DNA of 64,000 nt, taken from assembly GCA_013396915.1 (NCBI GenBank), contig VWZL01000904.1, positions 5,245 to 69,244 on the forward strand, read 5' to 3'. The notes beneath the pieces are model-generated. The model was not told the origin of the DNA. It did not search any database and saw only the letters and a program-made list of their open reading frames with translations. The DNA is from Stercorarius parasiticus (Eukaryota > Chordata > Aves > Charadriiformes > Stercorariidae). Numbering within the stretch: position 1 is the stretch's first letter; each line of letters opens with the position of its first letter. This document shows, piece by piece, positions 37,560 to 49,349 of the stretch. The position numbers and the translations under genes were made by a program.

Positions 37560-38290
37560 ACACATCAGCTGTCTTCTGCTCTCTGTTGACTGCTACAGAC
37601 AGCACGGTCACTGGCAGGGTGAGTAGTGACACCGAGTTAACCTCATCTGCCACTTCGCATTATAAGCCCCTGTTTGCGGTTGCTTATAACTTTGCTGGAC
37701 TTTGTCCAGAGGACAGAGGAGGACTGTCCCCATCACTGCTGGCCCCAGCTGTGCAGTGCTGGGCGCAGGAGCCACAGTCAGGGAGGCCATCTCTCCTGCC
37801 CAGCCAGGAATGACATGGACACAAGGCAAGATGAAGGATTAAAATGAGCATGGCTGAGGATAAGGAGGAGGAAAATCAAGTAGTATGAGCAATAGGGGTT
37901 TTAGCAAAAGGCACTGCGAATAAGAGGCCTGGGAGAGGGGACGCTGGCACCTGCATGGCTGCTGGCAGAGGGTGGCTGAGACTAAACAAGACTCTGGGAC
38001 GGAGATAGGAAGGGGACTGGCAGGAGGGTACTCGGATATCACGTAAGGAGACGGAACTGAGGTGGAGAGACTGGCGCAAGGAACCAAGCTCTGAATGTGA
38101 AAGACCCCTGCACGTGGCAAGGGAGCAGAGACACCAAGTCCCTAGGGGACAGCAGGTTTGGGCAGTGAGCACCTGTGTTGAAAAGCCCATGGGAGGAGCC
38201 CAAGGCTTTAGGTATGTGATGAGGAACACAGTGTTTGGAGGGGGTAAAGGCACAGAAAGAAACAGATTCAATAAAACTGTTGACTTGATA
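37560..38290. other. Unclassified GC-richer block, possible old repeat or retrocopy
   Basis: GC content rises clearly between about 37560 and 38240 and falls sharply afterwards. The block ends with AATAAA at about 38271 in the plus sense. Frames include 75 codons (plus, 37586-37813) and 152 codons (minus, 37876-38334, Leu/Pro/Ser-rich); neither is recognisable. No terminal repeats or target duplications were found. It may be an old interspersed repeat, a polyadenylated non-coding transcript, or simply an isochore fluctuation. Confidence 0.3.
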
Positions 38291-39179
38291 TAAACTTTAA
38301 TTATCTTTATCTTAAGGGGAACATATATTGACAAGATCTACAGCAGCTCTCTGCTTTGAGGTTAAAAGTTGCTAGGAGAAATGTAACCCTGCAACCAGTT
38401 AAAGCCATAACAGTTAGTTTCCCATCTCCTTGTCTGGTGAAGGGCTAATGTGACAGCTGCCATGAGGCATCTACAGTTACTCTAAGAAATGCCAAGAGGA
38501 CGTAGGAAGATGTAGGAGTATGGGTGAGTGACAATAACTGTTCATTAGTTTTCCTCCTGATCATGTCAAGGCTTTATGCTGGACACCTGGTGCCATCTGC
38601 TTCCCTCCAGCTGTTCCCATCAGGGAGACTGGGGTAGATCTGTTTCAACCGTGACTTGTCCACTGCTTTGCTTATGCTACCACAGCCCACACTGCTCTGC
38701 CTTCAGTGCACGATACTGCAAGTTAGCTACATTTAAGGTGAACTTCCAAAACTGTTCAAAGGTTGGACTAGCCAGTGTTGAGTTTTGTCTAATGTTCGTA
38801 TTTTACTTCTAACACTGTCTGGACCACATGAAAGATGTCGACTTACCATCATCCCCCAGTTTCTCCCTTAGCCCAAACAGTGGAATCAAACACAGAATAA
38901 AAGTTGCATGAGGTGGACCATTTTCTGGGGTGACTCAGGTTTCTGATGTAAGGTCCCTCAATGCATCTGCAACAGAGGCCGTAAGGCTTGTGTTGAGAAA
39001 GACAGGATTTCTGTAAGAGTGGTCTTGTGATTAAGACAGTCTAACAATAATCCTACCCCTATTCATGCCAGAAAATTCCTACTTAAAGCTAGATTAGTCA
39101 TTGCGCTAAATACTCTACAAAATATATGGTCTTTGGTGCCTCAAACTAGCTGCCCAAATTAAAGGCTAATTTTAATCTT
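38291..39179. other. Unique non-coding sequence
   Basis: No gene, repeat or signal that I can support. Confidence 0.5.
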
Positions 39180-39262
39180 AATCTGTCCGCCTTTCTCCAC
39201 ATATAAAATGTAGATAATATCACCCCTCACACCACAAAAATACTGCACGAATAAAATTTACA
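39180..39262 (+). repeat. MIR-like ancient SINE fragment
   Basis: The order AATCTGTCCGCC, TTTCTCCACATATAAAATGT, AGATAATATCACCCC, then ATAAAATTTA follows the 3' half of a MIR-type SINE (the 'cctca-gtttcctcatctgtaaaatggggataata' region) with many substitutions. It is old, short and without target duplications. A search against tetrapod MIR models would settle it. Confidence 0.35.
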
Positions 39263-40965
39263 ATGAGTAACACCATAGAAAATTCCCTGAGGACATCTGT
39301 GATTCTGTCAGATGGAAGGGTCTGAGTAGCATAAAGTAAATGTGTCCATGGGCCATGTGCTGAAATATGAGGGTAAAACAAAAATATTGAGAAGCCACTC
39401 AATCACTGAGTGCTGTCCACCCAGGGCACTGAATGAGACAGTCTTGCAGAAAAAACGGTACGTGATCCTCAGTCAAACTGCCACAATTCATACACAACAA
39501 GGGGACAGCCCAGGGCCGTACAGACAGAAATTCAGATAGATACACGGAAAGCTTAATTCAGGCATTTTGTAACTTTTCAGTGCTTACATTACAACCTTAC
39601 TGTAACTTTACTGGGCACCATGTTTAGAGCATAGGTTGACCAGTTGTGAAGGGTATCCTGATAGTTTTATTGAAGTTCCACTCTCACCTGCATATTCTTT
39701 GCATACCTTCAGAACAAGCCACTATCATTTTAATGTGCTGCAATTGTCCTGAGCCCCTATTGAAATCATCTTCACATTCAGTAGTCAAATTGCTGTAGCA
39801 GCAGAGTCCTACTTGATAGCCATGAGAGGAAACCCTTCATATTTTGGTTCTCACCATATTTATTATCATTATAACTTGGTCCTCTTGTGTTCGTTTTGAC
39901 AGTTCAGTTTTACTCAGAATATATGATGGCATCCTTTCACATTACCAGGGATCCATGCAACATGTGTTCTCTTACCTGGGATGCCACATCATTTTCGCTA
40001 GATTTTTCCAACCCCCTGATTTTAATTTCTTCTATTCTGACTAACACAGGCCTCAGAAATGGTAGAGGAGCAAGCACTTTTGTGCTCATCCAGGTGCATC
40101 TTGTATCTAGAGCAAGTGAAATGACTGCAGTAGCCAACACCGATGCGGGTAAGAAACATGCATCTTAGCCCAGCTACAAGTTAGCGCCTGTAGCAACACT
40201 TGCTTCATGGTAGGTGCAGGCAGGACTGCTCCCTGGTTCTGACCCCAGGGAATTAGTTTGCTGTATATATAGATGGGACCGCATGTTATGCTCATTTAAG
40301 AGTGACGGGAGCTGCCATGACAGCATGTACTATCATGCAGGTGAAGGGAGAGTTCAGTCTAAGCAGACCAGGGCTCCTCCTGGGTCTCCCATTCTTTCAT
40401 TGTCCACGTGTGATCTGGAAACTCCAAACCATGATCAGAGCTAATATTTCTTAACACGTTCATTTCAATTTGATCAAATATGAGGTCTTTTTCCTAAATG
40501 TGTTGCAGTTTTCTGGACTTTGTCAGCTGAAACAAGAAGGGAAAGTATATATCTCAGCGAGTGTTGCAGATGTCCCCTACCAGCTTGGTGCAATATTCAA
40601 AGGATGAGTTCTGACAGTTCAAGCCTCTTTTGCTCTAATGTGCTGAATCTGAATGCCCTAAAGTGAAGAAAGCTGGAATTTCAGTTCAAAATTCAACTCC
40701 CACATCCCTAAATTCAAGAGCATTTGGGGTTAGTTTTCAATGTTAGCTCCTTGCAGCGATAAAAACAATTTGGTCTGAAGCCAGAAAAATATCTGGGCTC
40801 CTCTCTGCCCTTTGCTACTGTTTTCTGGCGAACCAATCTCATGCCTAATTGAAGACTGCACCTGCAGAATATTAAGGTGGGGATTGTGCAATACGTTTTA
40901 AGTGACACTCACCTCACTGTGATGGATGCTTTCTGACAGTGCTAACGCAGTGAAAAGATAACACC
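39263..40965. other. Unique non-coding sequence
   Basis: Frames up to about 93 codons (39887-40168, plus), none recognised. No repeats seen. Confidence 0.5.
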
Positions 40966-41172
40966 CCTCCCCTCCTGCCACAGGAGCCTGGCAGCAGTCA
41001 GGCGGTTGGCATCCTGTGTCAGCCACCGATTGTGCTGCCCATTCTGGTCTGACTGTCTCCTCGCGCCCATATGATGTGGAAGGGGGCTGCTGAGCAACCT
41101 CCTCTGCAGCTCTCCCTTCCCTGCCCCGCAACTTAACTTGCCGCCGGCGTGTGAGCCAGAGGTCTCTATCTG
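40966..41172. other. Small CpG/GC-enriched segment
   Basis: GC-rich with clustered CpG, including CCTCGCGCCCATATG and GCCGCCGGCGTGTG, in AT-rich surroundings. Two overlapping minus-strand frames (77 and 80 codons) reflect the composition. Immediately to the right (41215-41250) lie GATAAG and ATGCTAAT words that could be factor sites. Candidate cis-regulatory element; weak evidence. Confidence 0.25.
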
Positions 41173-43523
41173 CTCAAAAAGCATTACATGGCATGGGGCT
41201 GCAGGGAAACTTAACTAAAATGCTGATAAGCAAATGCTAATGGTTGCCAGCCAGCATTCAGAGGAAGGGCTCCTAGGAAAGGAAGCATCAAATACAGAGA
41301 AAATATTAGATATAACGTAAAATATTAAATATTACCTGGAAAGCTTTGCACAACTAAAAATAAGATGGAATTAGCTAATAGAGATACTGTGGTTCTTCCT
41401 ACACAGATGTGGCTCTTTTCTTCTACCCCTGTTAATAGGATTTCAGCTGCAATATTCATTTACATAGCATTTTTATTGCATTAACACTAAAATAATGTAG
41501 TGCCCATGAAAACACATTCCTCCACAAGTTTCTTTAAGAGGTGTTTTCTTGGTCTCTCCAGGATACCCTGAGATATCCCTGATCCCCTCTGTATGTCACC
41601 TGGGCTCCAGAGTTGAGAAAGGCAGGCAGCATCTCAGTCCTTTCAATGTCCTCCTGACTTGTGGCAACAAACTTTCTTAATGCTCCATATTCTGGCTTAC
41701 AGGTTAGTCACTGATGACCCTTCAGCTAAATTAACACAGAAATAGGACAGCTATCGGATGCATCAAATACAAGATCTCTTCCTTGTATCTATAGGATTTT
41801 ACTCGAGAACATATTTCAGTTGCCTGTGCATGGGTTTGTAGGGCTACGAGGTATTATCGTCTTCCCGTAAACCCATGTAAATAAAATACTGATATCTACA
41901 CAAGCATACCATCACCTCAGGTGCCCCTGCCTGCATTCTCTTCTCAAGAGCAGCAGAATCTCAGATTAAATGTAGCGAACATCAAAATGTAATATGTAAT
42001 CTATGGAGGTGACAACCAGTTCACTATGCGCTCTGTCTGGTCCATAAAACACCCTGTGGTAGATCAAAGCTCCCTCAGGGCAGAGAAATGAAGCCATTAG
42101 ATGTATTGAAAGTGGTAAAGGTAGAGAACAGAATTTACAGCAAATTCATTTAGGTTCTGCACTGTTCAAGTCTCTTTTTTCCTTACAATCTTTTTTTCTG
42201 CAATCTGACTAGAAAAGCTCTTGGAGGGCGAGCATGTATGGCTTGAGGGAGTAATCAACCACAATCTTCCTCAGATAGTGTCAGAAAAAGCGACTAAGCA
42301 TGACTTGTGACTACCGTGCTTCTTTTCCTGATTTTTCTGGGTCTTGTAGTTGCATGCCCCCGCCCTCTACATGTGCATAGGGATCCAGAATATTCCAGCT
42401 AAGATCCACCTTTCTTTATAACTGGTTTTCTTCTGTTCTGTGGCACAAATTCAAATGCTGAAATACCAAAGCACGTAGGTTACACCTTTTGATCCTTTCC
42501 CCTTTATCTACTCATCACCTCTGCTCTTACATGAAAAGAAATGCCTATTTTTGGAGCTGAGCCATCTGTTTGAATCTGAGCACTTAACACAGCAGGGTCA
42601 TGGTCAGTAGCAGGGACTCCCCACAGACTCATTAGCACTTCCAAAACTCTGTATCAATGCGGTATATTTGTATATATATATCTATACTGCTCTGCCTCAG
42701 AAAGCTTAGGGGAAAATCCCAGTTTAACTGTAGTCGAAGCCCAGAAAAATAGTGGGCACCTTTGCCATCACAGCCAAAGCAGGAGGATCTCTTTCTGTTC
42801 ATTATGAATTTTGGCAGCTGAAACAAGCTGAATTGCAAAAGTTTGTTCTAACTACAGTTCATAACAAATCTCCCTCTGTCCCTTGTTCACCAGGTAAAGC
42901 TTCAATCTGGCTGAGCAGGACCTCAGCATAGCTGTCTTCAAGCGAACAGGATTCATTGGTGCTGGAGTAGCTTAAGGACTTTGAGCTCTTACTGAAAGCG
43001 TTTGCCAGGATGACCCATGCAGAACAAGCTACAGGGTGAATAAAAATTAACTGAAGAAGGCGATTTCTTTTAATTTTTGTTCATCTGTTTGCTTTTTTCC
43101 ACACTGCCAAATAAAATAAAAAAAACAACCTGCCCAGTGTTACTTCAGCTTGTTTGTACAAAATTAAAAAGACAGCCTCTGGTATTTTCATAGCTTCTTT
43201 TATTTATTTTTTTTAACCTTTCAGTAGTTTACATTACTAAGCTGTCAAAAAGCACTAAGGGACTTTAACCTGCAGCTCCCACCCACATCAGTAATGCCAC
43301 CTAACTTTAACTGCGGAGCAACTCAACCGTGTGCACCCATCATACAGCTTTGAACAAGCATTAAATATTAATGTAGCCAACCACTTAATTAAATACCAAG
43401 GTATAGACTACTGTGGTGGTTAGCTGAAGAACAGTTAAGGGAGTCATATTGCTCTAAAACTCCTGGGTTCTGGGTAGGTTGTTTGGGGGTTTTTTTGTGA
43501 ATCACATGACTGTCCTCGTTGTC
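41173..43523. other. Unique non-coding sequence
   Basis: AT-rich, no gene recognised. Contains a short TATATA run at 42671-42681. Confidence 0.5.
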
Positions 43524-43638
43524 TGAGGGAAAGGAAGGAAAAGGGAAAGGGCAAGGCGAGGGGAAGGGGAAGGAGAAAAAGGGGAAAGGGGAAAAGGAAG
43601 AAAGGGAAGAGTGAAGGGCAAGGGGAAGAAGGGGAAAG
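43524..43638. repeat. Polypurine (GGGAAA-type) tract
   Basis: About 115 bp of almost pure G and A on the plus strand, with only four or so pyrimidine interruptions. Units such as GGGGAAGG and GGGGAAAGG recur irregularly. The antisense frames over it are Pro/Ser/Phe-rich artefacts. Such homopurine tracts can adopt triplex structure. Confidence 0.85.
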
Positions 43639-44689
43639 TAATAAGAAAAGCAGAACAGTAGCAACCGTTTTGCTTATAAGAAGGCCTTTTGACTAGTGTA
43701 GTCTCCACCGTGGAAGTTAAAGGACTTTTAGCTGAAGATACAGCAGTGCTTTTGTTTGTAAATTGTATTCTGCAGCATGTCCAGGTGATATTTTTTTGGA
43801 TGTTAAGCAGAAGCCAGTTATATCCAATAGCAAACTGAGGATGACCAAGCGGTGGAACGACAGTGAATTGTGGAGAATTGGAGCTAGTGCTGCATGAAAG
43901 CAGATATTTAGCCAGAAGGTGTTTGATTCTTCAGTCCAAATGACACATCCAAGCATACCACAAGAAAAAACTCAAGCAAAGCCGAAAATCTCATTCTAGG
44001 GAGAGTGCCTTGCAAGGTTCAAGAATCAGGAGAAGGAAGTTAGTATTTACATTTATGATAGAAAGTGCAGTCTTAGACGTGTCAGCCAATCATGTTTTGA
44101 CAGGGATAATGCTCTGAATTTGCATGTATTACCAAAATGATTTAACTATTTTTGACATTTAAGGAATTCAAGGGGACAAGATGAAGAGATAATTTCATTG
44201 TGCTCTTTCCAACCAACTTAAAATGCAAGAGATTTGAGTCACTGTACTAAGGACAGAGAAGGCACATGTAATATCCATGTCAGTAATCCAGGTTCTGGAT
44301 TAAATTCCCTGATCCAGGCATGCTTTCTGAAGCAAGAATTACTTCCTTTCCATTAGCTGGAGCAGCAATGTTCCACTGCTGCAGATGGCCCCTGTGTACA
44401 TTAACGCAAAGAAGAGTATGAAGTTGCTAGATATGATGTGATAAAAGTCTGAATTTGTGCACACTACCCTAAATCAGATGGGGTGGAGAATGAAACTGCC
44501 CCACTAATATAAAATGTTGATAGTTGGATTCTCAGCTGCCCTTTATGTCCAGTGTTGTCTGCTCTCTTCATTACCGTTGCTTTGACACTTGGCTGTAGAT
44601 TCCCCAGATAAAGAATGGCATGGCTGACTGCAAGGAGAGAAGAATTTCTGTACTGCTTGTTGTAAAGTCTCTCAGGAATCTCTGGTAAT
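43639..44689. other. Unique non-coding sequence
   Basis: No gene or repeat recognised. Confidence 0.5.
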
Positions 44690-45250
44690 TTGTTGAGATA
44701 GAGTCTCTATATCCGTATAGATAGAGCCTCTATAATAGTGAAAAGACGGTTACAAAAAAGACTAAAACACCTCCTGCTTCATGCATGCAGCATAGGGCTC
44801 AATTCAAACGCTCATACATAAGCATCTACTGACATCTGAGATACCTGGAGGTATCCAAGCAGCACACAGGAGTGGTGGATAAGATAGAAGACTTAAGAGA
44901 AACTCATGTCCTTTTGGAACAGCTTCTGGAGTCAGGTGGGAAAGCACGGCCTGTCTGAAGTGGCACTAGACAGCCATGTGTGAACAAATGAATCAATCTC
45001 AAAGAATGGGATTCAGTTTGTGATTAAGACACATAAATATAGATGTCTCTATATGGGTACCTCTATATGTGGTAGATGGCCAAGTTCCCACTATAGGCAA
45101 AGGAGATCAAAAGTCTGACCACAGATGCCTAATGCTATATGAGGTGCATATCCATATAAGATGGGCAAAAGAGACCCAAGGACCTATAGCAGACCCATGC
45201 TTTTCTGCAGTATCTGTTGGGGGCAGGTAGGATATCCTAGGACATCTTAA
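44690..45250. repeat. Possible unclassified old dispersed repeat
   Basis: Holds internal near-duplicates (GATAGAGTCTCTATA at 44697-44711 and GATAGAGCCTCTATA at 44720-44734). Part of it, 45008-45102, lines up loosely with 13809-13895. The 16-mer GAAGTGGCACTAGACA at 44957-44972 recurs with two transitions at 47635-47650. The wording is typical of interspersed repeat DNA. No ends, poly(A) or ORF allow classification. Confidence 0.3.
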
Positions 45251-46599
45251 ATGAAACTAGTCTCCTATGTTAAGCCAATGGCATGGGTGGGGGGTGGGAG
45301 GATAGGGGATCTTTCATTGGACCCTAAAAAGTTTCTCCAGAGTTGACACCATGGACTCCATTCAGTTGTCCACACCAATGTGGTTTGTGCTATTAGAATT
45401 GGTCTTCCTGGTCTCTGCCCACCACTCCACAGGCAAACAGACCTTCCATTGGCTCTGTGCTATATTTGCTAGCCTCATAGGGATATCGCAGATATCAAAA
45501 TATTACAAATTACACTTAGACCTTCACTCACTTCAACTAGAGTCTGAACAACTAGTACATGGAGACAACTAAACTTTGTCAGAAAGGAAGGCAATGAGCT
45601 GTTTTTCATTTTAACTGAACTAAAACCATGTTCATATGTTGTTTTTTCTTGGAAAGAAAGCGAGCTATTGCAAAAAGCCTTCAGGAGAAAAAAAGTTACA
45701 GTGAAATGAAAAAGTTCTTTTGACTTTTGGTTGCTATGAAGATGTTTAGGGCTCAGAAGCAATTAAGTGTTTGCATGCTGTTTCTGTGGAAATCTAGAAT
45801 TAAGGGAGAGCTGTTTAAAATCGTATTCGTTTATCTGAATATTTTCACTCAGGATTGCCTCGTTATGTCTTATTATTTTCATGTTTCCGCCCTAAACTAT
45901 CAGCATAAGGATCAATTATAACACTACATTTTCCTGTTAAAAAAGTAGCTCATGGATCAGTGACGGAGTGCTGAAACAGCAAAAATATTTTTTCCATAAA
46001 AATAACCTTTTCTGCAGCAGTCTTGCTGATAACATCGTTAAATTATGGAAGATCTCACAGTCCCCATAAATGTGCATATAGGTCTCCTGTGTCTGTGCTC
46101 TCTTGGAATATTTGCACTTACCAGAACCAAGATATGAAAAAAGGCACTCTTTCTCCCTCATTAATCTAGACTTATTTTCAGAGAAAGACAAGTGTACTCA
46201 GGTGGCTTAGTTTTTAAGTGACTACCTTGAAACACTGAAATCTATTCAAAAGCGCCAAGCAACTCTTTGAGAGTTGTGTCCTATTAAACATTTCATTTTG
46301 TGTGGCCTGAACTGGCTAAGTTAAATCTCACATTAAAGCTAAATGTAGCTTTATGTTAATGACATTTGTTGCAGCTGGAGCTAGAAAATGTCTGCTCTAG
46401 ACAGCTAGAAATGCCGATATTTTTCCTTTGTTTCCATTAGTCTGGTGCACATGTAGTTTTTTCTCCCAAGTATGAAGACTAACAAGTTCACACCAAACTT
46501 CAGACTCCTGCTGCTGACTTCAGACTTGCAGCTGACTCCTCCACGTTTCTCCCTCAGCGAGGAAGATATCTTTGGATGCTTTTGTGGTATAACCCTGCA
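45251..46599. other. Unique non-coding sequence
   Basis: No gene supported. Frames of 64-95 codons (45351-46191) are unrecognised. A small G-run-rich stretch (GGGTGGGGGGTGGGAGG) lies at about 45286-45302. Confidence 0.5.
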
Positions 46600-46870
46600 G
46601 CTTTCTTCTGCTTTCTGACTCTCTACACCACATACAGCTGGTCAGCGGGTTGCAGTGACCACACCACACCTGACGCCAAGCAGGAGCAAGATTGGGGTAC
46701 AGCCCTGCAGCCAGGGATTGTTCCCTGGTGGGGTCCTCAGAGGAGCTCTACAGCCTGGCACGCCTCCCACCTGCAGATCGCTGATGCCCCATAAGCTGAT
46801 CTACGGGAGGAGAGACAGGCCGCGCTGCTGGCCTACGGAAAAGGGTAGGAAAAGAAGATGGTTGAGATAC
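46600..46870. other. GC-richer segment, unclassified
   Basis: GC-rich for about 250 bp (for example GAGACAGGCCGCGCTGCTGG near 46811-46830) in an AT-rich setting. A plus-strand frame (46655-46912, 85 codons) ends in an Arg/Lys-rich stretch with no recognised domain. Possibly an old repeat. Confidence 0.25.
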
Positions 46871-49349
46871 ATGAACAAGAGGGCTAAAAGGTGCTCTCCC
46901 TCCACAGGATAAAAGCCTGGATAGATGAGTCTATCAGTAGGTTTTAAAAATCAGCTCTAACAAGAGATGGCAATACAACATTTTTTTCTTCTGGTAGATT
47001 TTGCAATTCAGATTTAAGCTTGTGACACTCTAGTGTATGAGAAAGCTGTCAGAGGCATTTTAAGCATAGTTATTTTTCTCTTTCCTAGGCTGCGTTAAGG
47101 TAACCTGGGTTCGTAACTTGAAGAATTCAAGTAGAGCATTTTGTAGAATTCTGAAGTATTTCTTAAATACTTTCTGTAAGACACAGCTTATGCTGCATAC
47201 GCAGTGGTGGGGTAATGTTTATTAGTATTCACTTGATATAACCTAATTTATTCACTGTTTCATCACCCCTGAGAAATATGCACCCCTCCAAGTGAGATGA
47301 CTAAATCGCATACCTTACCATCACACATTCTCTCTTCATGAGATTCCACAAACAGTAAATGTATGGGAAATATGCTTCTCCCTCCAAGATTAATCTGTGC
47401 AGTCAGGGAGTCTAGGAGATATGACAAGGCTGATGTATTGTGCGGCAATTCATTTCAGTGAAATATTTCTACATAACTGTTGATAGAGAACAAAGTTGGA
47501 ATTCGCTGAAATGGTTGTATATGGTATGCACTAGCATCTCAACAGCAGGAACCTTTTAGCAGTACAGCAGCTCATTCCTAAAGGGTTCTTTTCTTAAGCC
47601 AAGATGCAGCAAAGTTGGCAGCTCAGCCCTATCCGAAGTGGTGCTAGACAAGATGCAGAACCACAGGGTTTGGACAGATGTACCACTGACAGATGGTGCT
47701 GAGATTAGTCATTATCAATCACCTTCAACTTGCATTTATTCCTCTGGTTCAATGCCAGTCAACGATGAGCCCTGACCAGTAATGCGTTATTACTGGCTAA
47801 TATTTATTAAGAGTTGCTGACTCCCTTAGAGGACAAAGTGGAGTCATAAACCCTGCTCACAGGAAAACACAGACAGAACATACCGAGTTTGTTCATTATC
47901 ACTAAGGCTGATGCTTACAACTCCAGCATGAGCTCTGCCGGCACCACTGTCTGCAGAGGGATCAAGGGTTGAATACAAGCAGAAAGACCACCTGCCACCT
48001 CTCTCAGAGATAGTGCCACCCAGTAAAGGCTGAAATGTGCTTTTTGGGATAGCATAAGAGGAGCATAAGTGGGCACTAATTTGTAGAAATCCCAGACTGG
48101 CACCTTATGTGAGTAATACGACCACTTAAAAAATGTTAAAGAAATGGCATTTTATTTTAAATCTGTATTGGGTGACCCTGCCAAGGTCAACCCACCACAA
48201 AATCCTGGGCAGGGAAATGAGGACTTAACCGTGGCTCAAATTTGAAAAAAAAAAAAAAAACCCCTGTGTTTTCTTGTCTCAGGGGTAAAAAAGAGTGCAT
48301 GTATAAGTACATATATACATACACATATGTATGTAAGTATGTTGTATAGAGACATAAATTTATAAGAGTGTAGATGGGACTGTACACCTCCTCCTGTGTT
48401 ATACCCCATTCATTCCATCTCATGATGTGGCAGTGACAGAGCAGGACTGGCTGCACTACATCCCCTATGAGCACCCATAAGCTTGCAATATAATACTAAA
48501 CGCAACCCCACACCCCCAAACTACAAGACTGTAATATAATACTAAACATTACAATAGATTCAGCCTTGATTTACTCAGGCACAATTCCACTGAATGCCAC
48601 ACCAAGACTGAACTCCCTCCCTTGACATTATGGAGATTGAAAAATTGATACTAAAAATAAAGATAGGTGTCCTCAGAGTCTGACTAGTATCTACAAATTA
48701 TATTAAATTCCTCTAGAGAAAAAAAAAAAAAGGAAATTAAGTTATAAACAGAAGACAACATATTGCATGTTCATTGTTGAGGTGTCATGGAAAAGTTTTC
48801 TAAAATCGTCATTGCTGATACTGACTGGAAGAAAAATAAAGCTATAATGGATAGCTGGTTTAACTAAACTGTCCTAGCATGTCTTTTATTTGATAAGGAT
48901 TAAAAGGAAATTACTACATAATGCAATATACCCAAGTCAGCACAGCAGTAAGAGGAGTCATTTTATCTACAGGATTAAGTCTCACAATAGAATAATCCAT
49001 GATGGAAGTTACAGGAATGGAGAAAAAGAGAGAGCTAAAAAGGTTGTGTTTTGTTTTGGGGTTTTTTTTTCCCCAAGAGTTATAATAAGACAATCTAATG
49101 CTATGTTTCCATAAGCAGAGTTCTTTCCCAAGGCATCTCCCAGGATCATTTCTTTTTATATGTAACGAATCTCAGGAAGCGAGGAAGGTTGATGTTTTAT
49201 GCTTAATGTGGTCCCTGAAGAGCAAAATACAGCTATGAAGATATTCTATGTATCTTATTTTATACCTGCCAGAAAGACTTTTTTTTTTCTTGAACAAAGA
49301 CTCCCCAGCAATTTATGAATGCAGTTAAACGCTCAGACATTTCAGTGCA
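46871..49349. other. Unique non-coding sequence with simple repeats
   Basis: Contains A16 at 48245-48260, a TA/CA-rich stretch at about 48300-48350 and an A-run at 48720-48731. Otherwise no gene or repeat recognised apart from the shared 16-mer at 47635-47650. Confidence 0.5.

Noticed and set aside
37876..38334. 152-codon minus-strand frame as a gene
   Set aside because: Leu/Pro/Ser-rich, no domain, runs out of the GC-rich block into AT-rich DNA, no splice or start context.
43389..43708. Pro/Phe/Ser-rich minus-strand frames of 68-91 codons
   Set aside because: Direct translation of the polypurine tract; low-complexity artefact.
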